A stretch of 7,662 nt of DNA from Bacillota bacterium (GCA_021849995.1 JAJZSC010000136.1:1-7662); one strand, 5' to 3'. Counted from the first letter of the stretch, positions 1 through 6,383 are shown. Made by a program: numbers and translations. Notes: generated by a model not told the origin, from the letters alone.

Positions 1-82
1 CAGCTGAGTCACTCAGAAAAAAACGGCCTCTTCGCTGTCAGCATGCATTAAAACTACATCCTATAGCAGTTAGCAATTATTT

Positions 83-1801
83 TTAGAAAAGGAAATACCG
101 CTGAGTCATGCAAAGCTCTTTTGCCGGCTCACATGTGATCAGTTTGCCATCTACGTGCACTTCATAGGTTTCGGGATCAATCCTTATCCTTGGAGTTGCA
201 GTATTGAGCTTCATGTCTTTTTTGCCAATATTACGGCAACCAATTACCGGCAAAAGTGTTCTATTAAGGCCATACTTTTCGGCGATACCTGCTTCATAAG
301 CCGCTTGCGATACAAAAATGAAACCAGACTTTACTGCTGCCATGCCGAATGCACCATACATCGGGCGCGAATAGACAGGCTGTGGAGTTGGGATAGAGGC
401 ATTAGGATCACCCATTTGTGCCCTAACAATCATCCCGTTCTTCATAACTATATCTGGCTTAATACCGAAAAACGCCGGTCGCCATAGCACAAGGTCGGCA
501 ATTTTGCCAACTTCGACAGAACCAACATACTGTGAAATACCGTGGGCGATTGCAGGATTAATAGTTACTTTAGCAACATACCGCTTACAGCGGAAGTTGT
601 CGTTGTCACCGGTTTCTTCTGGAAGAGCACCACGTTGTTTCTTCATTTTGTCGGCAGTCTGAAAAGTACGACACCATACTTCACCAATACGCCCCATAGC
701 TTGAGAGTCGGATCCAATCATGCTTATTACGCCCAAATCATGGAAAACGTCCTCAGCAGCGATAGTTTCTGGACGAATGCGGGAACCGGCAAAAGCAACA
801 TCTTCGGGGATTCTGCTGTCTAAATGATGGCAAACCATCAACATATCAAGATGTTCATCTACCGTATTGATAGTGTAAGGACGAGTTGGATTAGTTGAAG
901 AAGGCAAGCAGTTTGGTTCACCTGCTACGCGCATAATGTCAGGAGCGTGTCCACCACCAGCCCCCTCGGTATGGAAAGTGTGAATTGTGCGACCCTTAAA
1001 AGAAGCAATAGTATCCTCAACGTAGCCTGATTCGTTTAAGGTGTCTGTATGAATAAGCACCTGAACATCCATTGCATCGGCGACATTAAGACAAGTGTCA
1101 ATTGCCTGAGGTGTCGTACCCCAATCCTCATGCAATTTCATAGCGCAAGCCCCGGCTTTAATTTGCTCTAATAAGGGAGCATTAAATGAGGCATTGCCCT
1201 TAGCGAAGAAACCAAAATTCATGGGAGCGTTATCCATAGACTGCATCATGCGCATGATATTCCATGCACCGGGAGTGCATGTAGTTGCAAGAGTGCCACT
1301 ATTTGGTCCGGTCCCCCCACCAAGTAAAGTTGTCAGACCACCGTCCAAACCATGATCAATATACTGTGGACAGATGAAGTGAACGTGGACATCTATACCG
1401 CCGGCGGTCAGAATCCTGCCTTCCCCAGAGAGAGCTTCAGTAGTAGGTCCAACAACCATGTTAGGATCCACTCCGGCCATAAGGTCAGGGTTGCCAGCTT
1501 TGCCAATACCGACAATTTTACCGTCTCTGATACCCACGTCTGCTTTTACAATACCCCAGTAATCAAGAATCAAAGCATTCGTGATAACAAGATCCAAAGC
1601 TCCCTCAGCACGTGTTGCTCGAGCCGATTGCCCCATGGCATTTCGCAGAGTTTTGCCGCCACCAAACTTTGCCTCATCACCATAGGTACAGTAATCTTTC
1701 TCTACTTCAATAAAGAGATCCGAGTCTGCCAAACGCACTTTGTCACCGGTGGTAGGACCGTACATACTGGCATAAACTTCACGCGGAATTTTTAAGGTCA
1801 T
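83..1801 (-). CDS. ureC: Urease alpha subunit, catalytic, nickel-dependent
   Basis: UreC is the catalytic subunit of urease, which hydrolyses urea to ammonia and carbamate at a dinuclear nickel centre in the cytoplasm. The 572-residue product has the family's usual length and ends in the typical MTQRYFLF. By comparison with the Klebsiella enzyme (offset of 5), the nickel ligands are His139 and His141 (HVHF), carbamylated Lys222 (MKLHEDWG), His251, His277 and Asp365 (GSDSQAMGR). His224 and the mobile-flap Cys324-His325 (MVCHH) are also present. The ATG start gives the usual MTLKIPREVYASMYGPTTGD N-terminus. Its ribosome binding site, AAGGGGG at 1812-1818, lies inside the last codons of ureB, and only two bases separate the ureB stop from this start, so translation is probably coupled to ureB. 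The stop is TAA. UreC looks fully functional although ureB upstream is interrupted. Confidence 0.98.
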   Translation of the reverse strand: MTLKIPREVYASMYGPTTGDKVRLADSDLFIEVEKDYCTYGDEAKFGGGKTLRNAMGQSARATRAEGALDLVITNALILDYWGIVKADVGIRDGKIVGIGKAGNPDLMAGVDPNMVVGPTTEALSGEGRILTAGGIDVHVHFICPQYIDHGLDGGLTTLLGGGTGPNSGTLATTCTPGAWNIMRMMQSMDNAPMNFGFFAKGNASFNAPLLEQIKAGACAMKLHEDWGTTPQAIDTCLNVADAMDVQVLIHTDTLNESGYVEDTIASFKGRTIHTFHTEGAGGGHAPDIMRVAGEPNCLPSSTNPTRPYTINTVDEHLDMLMVCHHLDSRIPEDVAFAGSRIRPETIAAEDVFHDLGVISMIGSDSQAMGRIGEVWCRTFQTADKMKKQRGALPEETGDNDNFRCKRYVAKVTINPAIAHGISQYVGSVEVGKIADLVLWRPAFFGIKPDIVMKNGMIVRAQMGDPNASIPTPQPVYSRPMYGAFGMAAVKSGFIFVSQAAYEAGIAEKYGLNRTLLPVIGCRNIGKKDMKLNTATPRIRIDPETYEVHVDGKLITCEPAKELCMTQRYFLF

Positions 1802-1803
1802 GA

Positions 1804-2178
1804 CTACTTAACCCCCTTAAAGCCCCATGTTTTCGCGCGGGCTAAAGCTTCTTCTTTTAAGCGACCATCGTTGCTGAGGCTCCCTTGAGCAATATCATTC
1901 AAGCCATAACCCACTTTGTTGCCATCAACTTCGACAATTTCTACTTGCTTTTGCTCGCCTGGTTCAAAACGAACTGCCGTTCCGGCAGGAATGTCTCAGC
2001 GCATGGCCCAAGCTGCAGCACGGTCAAAATCAAGTGCTCTGTTGGTTTCAAAGAAATGGTAATGAGACCCTACCTGAATAGGGCGATCACCTGTATTTGA
2101 TACAAGCAATTTTGCGGTTCTGCGACCAATGTTGGCGTTAATGTCGCCACTCTTTAAAACGTATTCTCCAGGGATCAT
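1804..2178 (-). pseudogene. ureB: Urease beta subunit, interrupted by in-frame TGA
   Basis: UreB is a small structural subunit that packs with UreA and UreC in the urease trimer. The first 60 codons, from MIPGEYVLKSGD to DFDRAAAWAMR, are normal and include the conserved VGSHYHFFE. Codon 61 is TGA (1996-1998), where the family normally has Leu in MRLDIPAGTAVRF. The same frame continues with DIPAGTAVRFEPGEQ and ends in RAKTWGFKGVK before TAG at 1804-1806, giving 60 plus 63 sense codons, a normal family length. No other damage is visible. One base change (TTA to TGA) would explain it. TGA is the stop of ureG, ureF, ureE and the penicillin-binding protein gene here, so it is read as stop in this genome. 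The start is the ATG at 2176-2178, because it has a strong ribosome binding site and the family N-terminus; a TTG 12 codons upstream is not supported. This may be a true nonsense mutation or a sequence error. Confidence 0.93.
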
Positions 2179-2185
2179 ACTGTTA

Positions 2186-2194
2186 CCCTCCTTT
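2186..2194 (-). promoter_or_regulatory. Ribosome binding site deciding the ureB start
   Basis: The minus strand reads AAAGGAGGG, with eight bases between its GGAGG core and the ATG at 2176-2178. This fixes the ureB start at MIPGEY rather than at the TTG at 2212-2214, which has no such site. Confidence 0.85.
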
Positions 2195-2229
2195 ATTACT
2201 AAATTATCAAGCAAAACCTTAAAAATCGT

Positions 2230-2532
2230 CTATTGGATTGGAGTATGAACAGTTACCAGCTTAGTGCCGTCAGGAAAAGTACATTCCACCTGAACTTCCT
2301 GAATCATTTCTGGTATGCCGGGCATTACATCTTCCTTTTTCAAAATTTTTGTTCCTTCCTGCATTAACTGAGCAACAGACTTGCCTTCGCGGGCCCCTTC
2401 CCAAATAGCAGCGGAAATAATCGCTATAGCTTCCGGATAATTCAACTTAAGCCCTCTTTTCTTCCGATCAAGAGCCACTTGAGCAGCCGTCCATGCCAGC
2501 AGTCTATCAATTTCTCTAGGCGACAGATTCAT
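2230..2532 (-). CDS. ureA: Urease gamma subunit
   Basis: UreA is the smallest urease structural subunit and assembles with UreB and UreC into the (UreABC)3 enzyme. The product is 100 residues, the standard length for separate bacterial gamma subunits. Family landmarks are the N-terminal MNLSPREIDRLL, KLNYPEAIAIIS at about 29-40, WEGAREGK at 44-51, and the C-terminal block from PEMIQEVQVE to the TFPDGTKLVTVHTPI end. The ATG at 2530-2532 follows AAGGAGGG (2541-2548) by about nine bases. The stop is TAG, and ureB starts 51 bases downstream. Upstream is a 179-base gap to ureD, the largest inside the cluster. The gene appears complete and normal. Confidence 0.97.
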   Translation of the reverse strand: MNLSPREIDRLLAWTAAQVALDRKKRGLKLNYPEAIAIISAAIWEGAREGKSVAQLMQEGTKILKKEDVMPGIPEMIQEVQVECTFPDGTKLVTVHTPIQ

Positions 2533-2619
2533 TTTTTATTCCCTCCTTACATTTGGAAATCAAATTTGCACCACTGCCAGAAACAACCCATCCGAGGAAA
2601 TTTAAAGATTTAGCCAGGC

Positions 2620-2653
2620 ATCAGCTCCCTTTCCGTAGGTTTGTAAAGCTGAT
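2620..2653. repeat. Inverted repeat in the ureD-ureA gap
   Basis: The 179-base gap between ureD and ureA (2533-2711) holds perfect 7-base arms, ATCAGCT at 2620-2626 and AGCTGAT at 2647-2653, separated by 20 bases. No T-tract follows, so it is not an intrinsic terminator. It could be an operator, an RNA stem in the operon transcript, or chance. I see no convincing coding sequence or known riboswitch motif in the rest of the gap, and no good pair of promoter hexamers on the minus strand. Confidence 0.35.
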
Positions 2654-2711
2654 ATTGTCTTTGCAATGTTAGAGTGCTTGTACCAAAAATTTGAAGTAAA
2701 GCGCAAAAAAA

Positions 2712-3602
2712 CTAGTACTGCCGAATATTTGGCTTAGGCAAGCCAATCAGTTTGCTGCGAACTTCATCCCAAACAATACCGATAGCCTCTTCTAAATCCA
2801 TACTTCGATTGCCAAGCATGCGAACAATAACACCCTTTTTATTGGAAATAACGGTAACGCCGGCAATGATCGAGGGGTATTCCGTTAATTTCTCATGAAT
2901 CTTTATAACAAGGTCTTGGTTGATACTATCACTATCGCTAAACACAAAAACACTTCCTTGGTGCGTAAACCCTTCATAAAAACCAAGCCTGCTAACATCC
3001 ATAGACTGTGGCGTAATTTGCCAGTTATCCCACAAAATTAACCGGCCTTCCCAATACGCCTTTACTACTGACTGATAAGATGCATACTTAAAGAGTTCCT
3101 CACGAGCACATCTCCCCGGAGCGATAATTTCTGTAAAAATCGCCTTGCTTCCCTTGCTTAGCTCAATTGTCATTTCACTCTTAAAATTTGACTCAGCAAA
3201 AGGTATGGTAGAGTTGCTAATGTATTCTAATTCACTGTTTTCCGCCAGTCGAAAATTAGCAACTTGCATAGACCTGCCAAAAGGTGTCTTATATACTTTT
3301 GTGCTGGACTGTGACGTAATTAATACTTTGCTGCCTGCCCCAAGAATATAACTCTGATAAAGGTTATCGCCTCTGAATATCCCACCACCAATTGCGATTT
3401 GTGTTAGACGTACCCGCCCAGTACCTTTTTCTAAATAAAAAGGCTTACAAATCTTCAGCGTGTTTTTATGAAAACGGTCAGCGATAATCGTTTTGCCATC
3501 CTTAACCTCAAAGCGTAATTTTAGCTCACCATGCTGTCCTTGACTGGCACGAAAATTTTCTTCGATTTGCCTGCTTGATTTTTTTGGTTTCTGTGACATC
3601 AT
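2712..3602 (-). CDS. ureD: Urease accessory protein UreD (UreH)
   Basis: UreD is a scaffold protein that binds apo-urease and, with UreF and UreG, forms the complex that delivers nickel and carbon dioxide to the active site. The 296-residue product carries the usual UreD signatures: GGGIFRGD at 72-79, TSQSSTKVYK at 96-105, and a C-terminus of GLPKPNIRQY. Two adjacent ATG codons open the gene. The first (3600-3602) overlaps the ureG stop as ATGA, and GAGGA lies a few bases upstream, so translation is probably coupled to ureG. Either ATG would give nearly the same protein. The stop is TAG. Its place directly before ureABC resembles the ureDABC order known from cyanobacteria and many proteobacteria rather than the ureABCEFGD order of bacilli. 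Confidence 0.95.
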   Translation of the reverse strand: MMSQKPKKSSRQIEENFRASQGQHGELKLRFEVKDGKTIIADRFHKNTLKICKPFYLEKGTGRVRLTQIAIGGGIFRGDNLYQSYILGAGSKVLITSQSSTKVYKTPFGRSMQVANFRLAENSELEYISNSTIPFAESNFKSEMTIELSKGSKAIFTEIIAPGRCAREELFKYASYQSVVKAYWEGRLILWDNWQITPQSMDVSRLGFYEGFTHQGSVFVFSDSDSINQDLVIKIHEKLTEYPSIIAGVTVISNKKGVIVRMLGNRSMDLEEAIGIVWDEVRSKLIGLPKPNIRQY

Positions 3603-4204
3603 TTTAAATCCTCAAACAAAGCATGTTTTTTTATCCACATGATTACATCATCCAGTCCTTCGCCTTTAACTAGACTGGTAAAAATATAAGGTTTTTCACC
3701 ACGCATTCTCTTGGTATCACGATCCATAACTTCCAAGCTGGCATTCACATATGGAGCAAGGTCTGTTTTATTAATGACCAACAAATCTGAGCCGCAGATG
3801 GCTGGGCCACCTTTGCGAGGAATTTTCTCGCCTTCAGCTACATCAATCACAAAGATAAACACTTCAACAAGATCCGGACTAAATGTTGAAGAAAGGTTAT
3901 CACCACCGCTCTCAATAAAGAGTATCTCGATATCAGGTATTTTCTGCGTCATTTCATAAACAGCTTCCAGGTTCATTGACGCATCCTCACGAATCGCGGT
4001 ATGAGGGCAACCACCGGTCTGCACCCCCATGATTCTTTCAGGGGGAAGAACGCCTGTTTCAGTTAATATCCGAGCATCTTCTTTTGTATAAACATCATTT
4101 GTAATAGCAGCAATATTGTATTCGGGATACATCTTGCGACAAAGGTGTTCGATTAAAGCTGTTTTCCCTGAACCAACTGGTCCTCCGATACCGATGCGAA
4201 TCAT
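3599..4204 (-). CDS. ureG: Urease accessory GTPase UreG
   Basis: UreG is the SIMIBI-class GTPase whose GTP hydrolysis drives nickel insertion into urease. It receives nickel from UreE and acts with UreF and UreD. The 201-residue product shows the P-loop GPVGSGKT at 8-15, the nickel-binding Cys66-Pro67-His68 motif (GGCPH), ESGGDNL at 98-104, and the guanine-specificity motif NKTD at 145-148. The ATG follows AAGGAG with good spacing. The gene lies 38 bases after ureF and shares four bases with ureD. The stop is TGA, which shows that TGA terminates here. All motifs needed for activity are present. Confidence 0.98.
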   Translation of the reverse strand: MIRIGIGGPVGSGKTALIEHLCRKMYPEYNIAAITNDVYTKEDARILTETGVLPPERIMGVQTGGCPHTAIREDASMNLEAVYEMTQKIPDIEILFIESGGDNLSSTFSPDLVEVFIFVIDVAEGEKIPRKGGPAICGSDLLVINKTDLAPYVNASLEVMDRDTKRMRGEKPYIFTSLVKGEGLDDVIMWIKKHALFEDLK

Positions 4205-4242
4205 TTTAACATCTCCTTAACATTTTATTCCCTTGAGCCTTT

Positions 4243-4968
4243 TCAAGAGGCAAACAAGCGTGAGTATAGTTGTTCATGTTGCATAGCTCTAATTTCAAGC
4301 CCAGGTGAAACAGCTCCAAGGTCATCAATTGTTAATTCCTTACTCATCGCCGCAGCAAGCGCCACGAAACCGCCTACCCTCAAGTTCTGCAAAACATTTT
4401 GCCCTGTCGTTTGCCCCAAAGGAACCGCCCTAATTGCGTTATTCACCATTCCACTAGCAGTACTGTACATAAACGCAAGTACAGTCAAATCCTCTCCCCA
4501 GTCGAATCCGTGTCCCAAAATGGCAAAAGCCAAAGCTTTATGCCCCTGCACTTTTCCTTCTTTGACAAGACTAATAAAAGAGTCTAGCACGGGAGTAGTT
4601 AATAAAAGCTTAATCGTGTTTAGGAGTTGTCGGCCAATTTTTACACTTGCCTCACGCGGCTCACGCGCTAGCTTCTGAGCTTCTAAAATCTCATCCAACT
4701 TTACGAGAATATCGATCTCGCCATTTGCAATGGCACGATAAGCCAGCCGTATTGCCAGCCCATCCGAACGCGCCGCAGATCTTGTGAGGTAAGTCGATAA
4801 AAACTCGGTCAATGATGCTTCATCTCTTACTAATCCAAGCTGAATATAAGTTTCTAAACCGTATGACTGTGTATATCCGCCGGTCGGGAAGAAACTGTCA
4901 CAAACCTGCCAGAGGCTTAACAGTTTATCTTCAGTGATGGTGATGGGCGCTGCTGGTGTGAATAGCAC
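4243..4968 (-). CDS. ureF: Urease accessory protein UreF, GTG start
   Basis: UreF binds the UreD-urease complex and recruits and regulates UreG during nickel-centre assembly. The 241-residue, mostly helical product has the conserved DSFFPTGGYTQSYGLE at 24-39, AREPREASVKIGRQLL at about 101-116, AVPLGQTTGQ at 181-190, and the conserved C-terminal block that starts at PGLEIRAMQHEQLYS. The start is GTG (4966-4968), chosen because AAAGGAGA at 4976-4983 is correctly spaced. This start lies inside ureE, so the two genes overlap by 38 bases in different frames. The overlap encodes the His-rich tail of UreE and the first 12 or so residues of UreF. The stop is TGA. Confidence 0.95.
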   Translation of the reverse strand: MLFTPAAPITITEDKLLSLWQVCDSFFPTGGYTQSYGLETYIQLGLVRDEASLTEFLSTYLTRSAARSDGLAIRLAYRAIANGEIDILVKLDEILEAQKLAREPREASVKIGRQLLNTIKLLLTTPVLDSFISLVKEGKVQGHKALAFAILGHGFDWGEDLTVLAFMYSTASGMVNNAIRAVPLGQTTGQNVLQNLRVGGFVALAAAMSKELTIDDLGAVSPGLEIRAMQHEQLYSRLFAS

Positions 4969-5374
4969 AACTCAATCTCCTTTCCTCTATAGTTACAGAA
5001 AAACCTAGTTTAACTAAAAATTCTTCCAAAATATGATCATAAGGAGTGACAATTTGTCCATCTTGATAAAAAAGATTAGCATGGCGATTGCCCAAGTGAT
5101 AACATAGTATGGCCATTTCTTGCATGCTCCTGGGGTTGAGTACTAAGGACCTTGTGGGGAGTAATTCAATGACAATTATTGTTTCTTTACCTGCATACAA
5201 TACGTCTTCGTGCTGAAGGGGAGCGTCTAACGAAATGCCGACTTCTCGACCTTCACTTGTAGTTTTGCGCAGGATTCTTTTGGCCATTTCCTCCCAGGTT
5301 AAGCGCACATACTCTATTTTTTTACCTTGAACGTCGAAATCTTGGATTTTTCCCAAAACACATTTCAGAATCAA
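4931..5374 (-). CDS. ureE: Urease nickel metallochaperone UreE, TTG start
   Basis: UreE is a dimeric cytoplasmic nickel chaperone that hands nickel to UreG. The 147-residue product shows the two-domain UreE pattern: an N-terminal peptide-binding-like domain, then the metal-binding domain with YHLGNRHANLF at 92-102. His98 corresponds to the conserved interface nickel ligand. YDHILEEFLVKLG follows at about 112-124. The protein ends in a short His-rich tail, CAIHTSSAHHHH, as in many UreE proteins that store extra nickel. The start is TTG (5372-5374), supported by GAGGTGA at 5379-5385 and a normal N-terminus; no ATG start fits. The stop is TGA inside ureF. It is the first gene of the urease cluster and follows a 206-base gap with promoter-like and CodY-like sequences. 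Confidence 0.95.
   Translation of the reverse strand: MILKCVLGKIQDFDVQGKKIEYVRLTWEEMAKRILRKTTSEGREVGISLDAPLQHEDVLYAGKETIIVIELLPTRSLVLNPRSMQEMAILCYHLGNRHANLFYQDGQIVTPYDHILEEFLVKLGFSVTIEERRLSCAIHTSSAHHHH
4976..4983 (-). promoter_or_regulatory. Ribosome binding site deciding the GTG start of ureF
   Basis: AAAGGAGA on the minus strand lies inside the 3' end of ureE, eight bases (from its GGAG core) before the GTG at 4966-4968. It supports the overlapping GTG start of ureF. Confidence 0.8.
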
Positions 5375-5378
5375 TTTT

Positions 5379-5385
5379 TCACCTC
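5379..5385 (-). promoter_or_regulatory. Ribosome binding site deciding the TTG start of ureE
   Basis: The minus strand reads AAAGAGGTGA, followed by AAAA and TTG. GAGGTGA pairs well with the 16S rRNA 3' end, and its GAGG core is seven bases from the TTG. Confidence 0.8.
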
Positions 5386-5454
5386 TTTCCTAAAATAAAT
5401 GATGTCGTTTAAAGTTCTGCCTGTTATCTGAGATTTTTGCAAAGAAATATAGAG

Positions 5455-5469
5455 AACTTTCAGAAAATT
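5455..5469 (-). promoter_or_regulatory. CodY operator, 14 of 15 match
   Basis: The minus strand reads AATTTTCTGAAAGTT, which differs from the CodY consensus AATTTTCWGAAAATT at one position. It lies about 15 bases downstream of the TATAAT at 5485-5490, where bound CodY would block initiation or early elongation. CodY represses nitrogen-acquisition genes, including the Bacillus subtilis urease operon, when branched-chain amino acids and GTP are abundant, which fits the genes downstream. CodY itself is not in the window. Confidence 0.65.
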
Positions 5470-5484
5470 TTTCCTTTTCGTTTA

Positions 5485-5490
5485 ATTATA
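5485..5490 (-). promoter_or_regulatory. Candidate -10 element of the ure promoter
   Basis: A perfect TATAAT lies on the minus strand in the AT-rich sigK-ureE gap. It would place the transcript start near 5478 and give ureE a leader of about 100 bases. No good TTGACA-like hexamer is found 16-18 bases upstream, so the promoter would be weak or activator-dependent, or the match may be chance in AT-rich DNA. Confidence 0.4.
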
Positions 5491-5526
5491 TAAAATCGCA
5501 AGCCAAATTACCTTAAAATTAGATTA

Positions 5527-5541
5527 ATTTTCCAGAAAAGG
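5527..5541. promoter_or_regulatory. Weak second CodY-like site upstream of the ure promoter
   Basis: The plus strand reads ATTTTCCAGAAAAGG, with TTTTC and GAAAA arms two bases apart. It matches the CodY consensus at about 11 of 15 positions. It lies about 40 bases upstream of the -10 candidate. Alone it would be unremarkable; next to the stronger site it may be an auxiliary operator. Confidence 0.25.
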
Positions 5542-5580
5542 ATAAATAAAAAAGCAAACCGGCTACCACACAATATTTCT

Positions 5581-6285
5581 CTACAAGTTCTGCCGATGCT
5601 GTTTAAACTCTGCGGCAATTTTTGCGATAACCTTTTTTTCTATACGGGAAACATACGAACGGGAAATACCAAGGTTTTTGGCGATCTCCTTTTGGGTTTG
5701 ACGGCGGCCCAAGGGAAGCCCAAAGCGCATGGCAAGCACTGTCCGTTCACGTTTTTTTAGTCCAAGAATAATATCGTATAGTTTCCCTTCAAGCATCTTT
5801 TTGTTTACCTCTTCCAAAACTTCTTCCGGCTCTGTGCCTAGAATTTCGGAAAAAGTAATTTCATTGCCCTCTTTATCTGTGCCGATCGGATCATAAAGCA
5901 ATACTTCGACTTTTCGTTTTGTAATTACTCTAATATGCATCAGAATTTCGTTTTCAATGCAGCGAGCAGCATAAGTAGCTAGACGTGTGCCTTTATTGCC
6001 CTTGTAAGAGTCAATAGCTTTAATCAAACCAATGGTGCCGATGGAGATTAAATCCTCTTGCTCTTCGCCAGTGTTTTCAAATTTCTTGAGCACATGAGCC
6101 ACCAAACGCAGATTTCGCTCAATCAGCACACTGCGGGCATCGGAATCGCCCTTGGCCATCAATTCTAAATACTTAATCTCTTCTTTTGCTTTAAGTGGTT
6201 GTGGAAAAGAATTGTTTTTAAGGTATGAAACCAGCAGCACGATTTCTTTGGCAACAGCAGCCACACCAAAAATAAAAGGCAGCAA
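5581..6285 (-). CDS. sigK: Sporulation sigma factor sigma-K precursor, TTG start
   Basis: Sigma-K directs late mother-cell gene expression during endospore formation (coat, cortex maturation, mother-cell lysis). The 234-residue product is uninterrupted and closely matches the family: propeptide 1-20, then YLKNNSFPQPL; sigma region 2 with EDLISIGTIGLIKAI at about 77-91 and GTRLATYAARCIENEI from about 99; and a region 4 helix-turn-helix with TQKEIAKNLGISRSYVSRIE at 197-216. The Ser20-Tyr21 pair matches the site where SpoIVFB releases mature sigma-K. The frame is open to a TTG at 6304-6306, but that codon has no ribosome binding site. The TTG at 6283-6285 is preceded by GGGAGG and gives exactly 20 propeptide residues, so I prefer it. 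The stop is TAG. No skin-type element splits the gene. Confidence 0.95.
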   Translation of the reverse strand: MLPFIFGVAAVAKEIVLLVSYLKNNSFPQPLKAKEEIKYLELMAKGDSDARSVLIERNLRLVAHVLKKFENTGEEQEDLISIGTIGLIKAIDSYKGNKGTRLATYAARCIENEILMHIRVITKRKVEVLLYDPIGTDKEGNEITFSEILGTEPEEVLEEVNKKMLEGKLYDIILGLKKRERTVLAMRFGLPLGRRQTQKEIAKNLGISRSYVSRIEKKVIAKIAAEFKQHRQNL

Positions 6286-6292
6286 AAAATAG

Positions 6293-6300
6293 CCCTCCCC
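6293..6300 (-). promoter_or_regulatory. Ribosome binding site deciding the sigK start
   Basis: The minus strand reads GGGGAGGG, eight bases before the TTG at 6283-6285. It lies inside the reading frame if the upstream TTG at 6304-6306 is used, which argues for the shorter protein. Confidence 0.75.
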
Positions 6301-6325
6301 GCTCAAACTAATTTGCCGACTTTTA

Positions 6326-6359
6326 TATCATATGCAATTACTGCTCATTTTTTGTCTAA
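6326..6359 (-). promoter_or_regulatory. Candidate sporulation promoter of sigK with SpoIIID-like site
   Basis: The minus strand has CATATGATA at 6326-6334, which fits the SigK -10 pattern CATANNNTA and partly the SigE -10. Upstream, TTAGACAAAA at 6350-6359 matches the SpoIIID consensus WWRRACARNY at 9 of 10 positions. In Bacillus subtilis sigK is transcribed by SigE with SpoIIID and then by SigK itself, so both elements are expected. The -35 match is poor (AC about 19 bases upstream, against the usual 16-17), and both motifs carry little information. Confidence 0.4.
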
Positions 6360-6383
6360 CAGTTGCCGAAAAACTGCAGAAAA

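Noticed and set aside
1..82. Palindrome CTGAGTCACTCAG at 4-16 and the T-run at 17-23 (minus strand) as a terminator of the ure operon.
   Set aside because: On the minus strand the T-run comes before the palindrome, not after it, and no stem precedes the T-run. The palindrome has a one-base centre. A terminator may lie beyond the left edge.
1352..1795. Long plus-strand open frames opposite ureC (also 155-487 and 542-823) and opposite other ure genes.
   Set aside because: They lie antisense to well-supported genes and resemble no known protein; they are shadows of the coding strand.
1974..1998. A perfect 6-base hairpin (CTGCCG/CGGCAG, 3-base loop) begins eight bases after the ureB TGA, which could suggest a selenocysteine or readthrough element.
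   Set aside because: The hairpin comes from the codons for the conserved PAGTAV segment and is very short. The site is normally Leu, and no UreB is known to use selenocysteine. It does not look like a bacterial SECIS.
2533..2711. A riboswitch (nickel, guanidine or cobalamin type) in the ureD-ureA gap.
   Set aside because: I could not find the conserved core motifs of these classes; only one simple inverted repeat is visible.
5481..5580. GlnR/TnrA operator (TGTNAN7TNACA) for nitrogen control of urease.
   Set aside because: Only half-sites such as TAACA are seen in the ureE leader; no complete palindrome was found.
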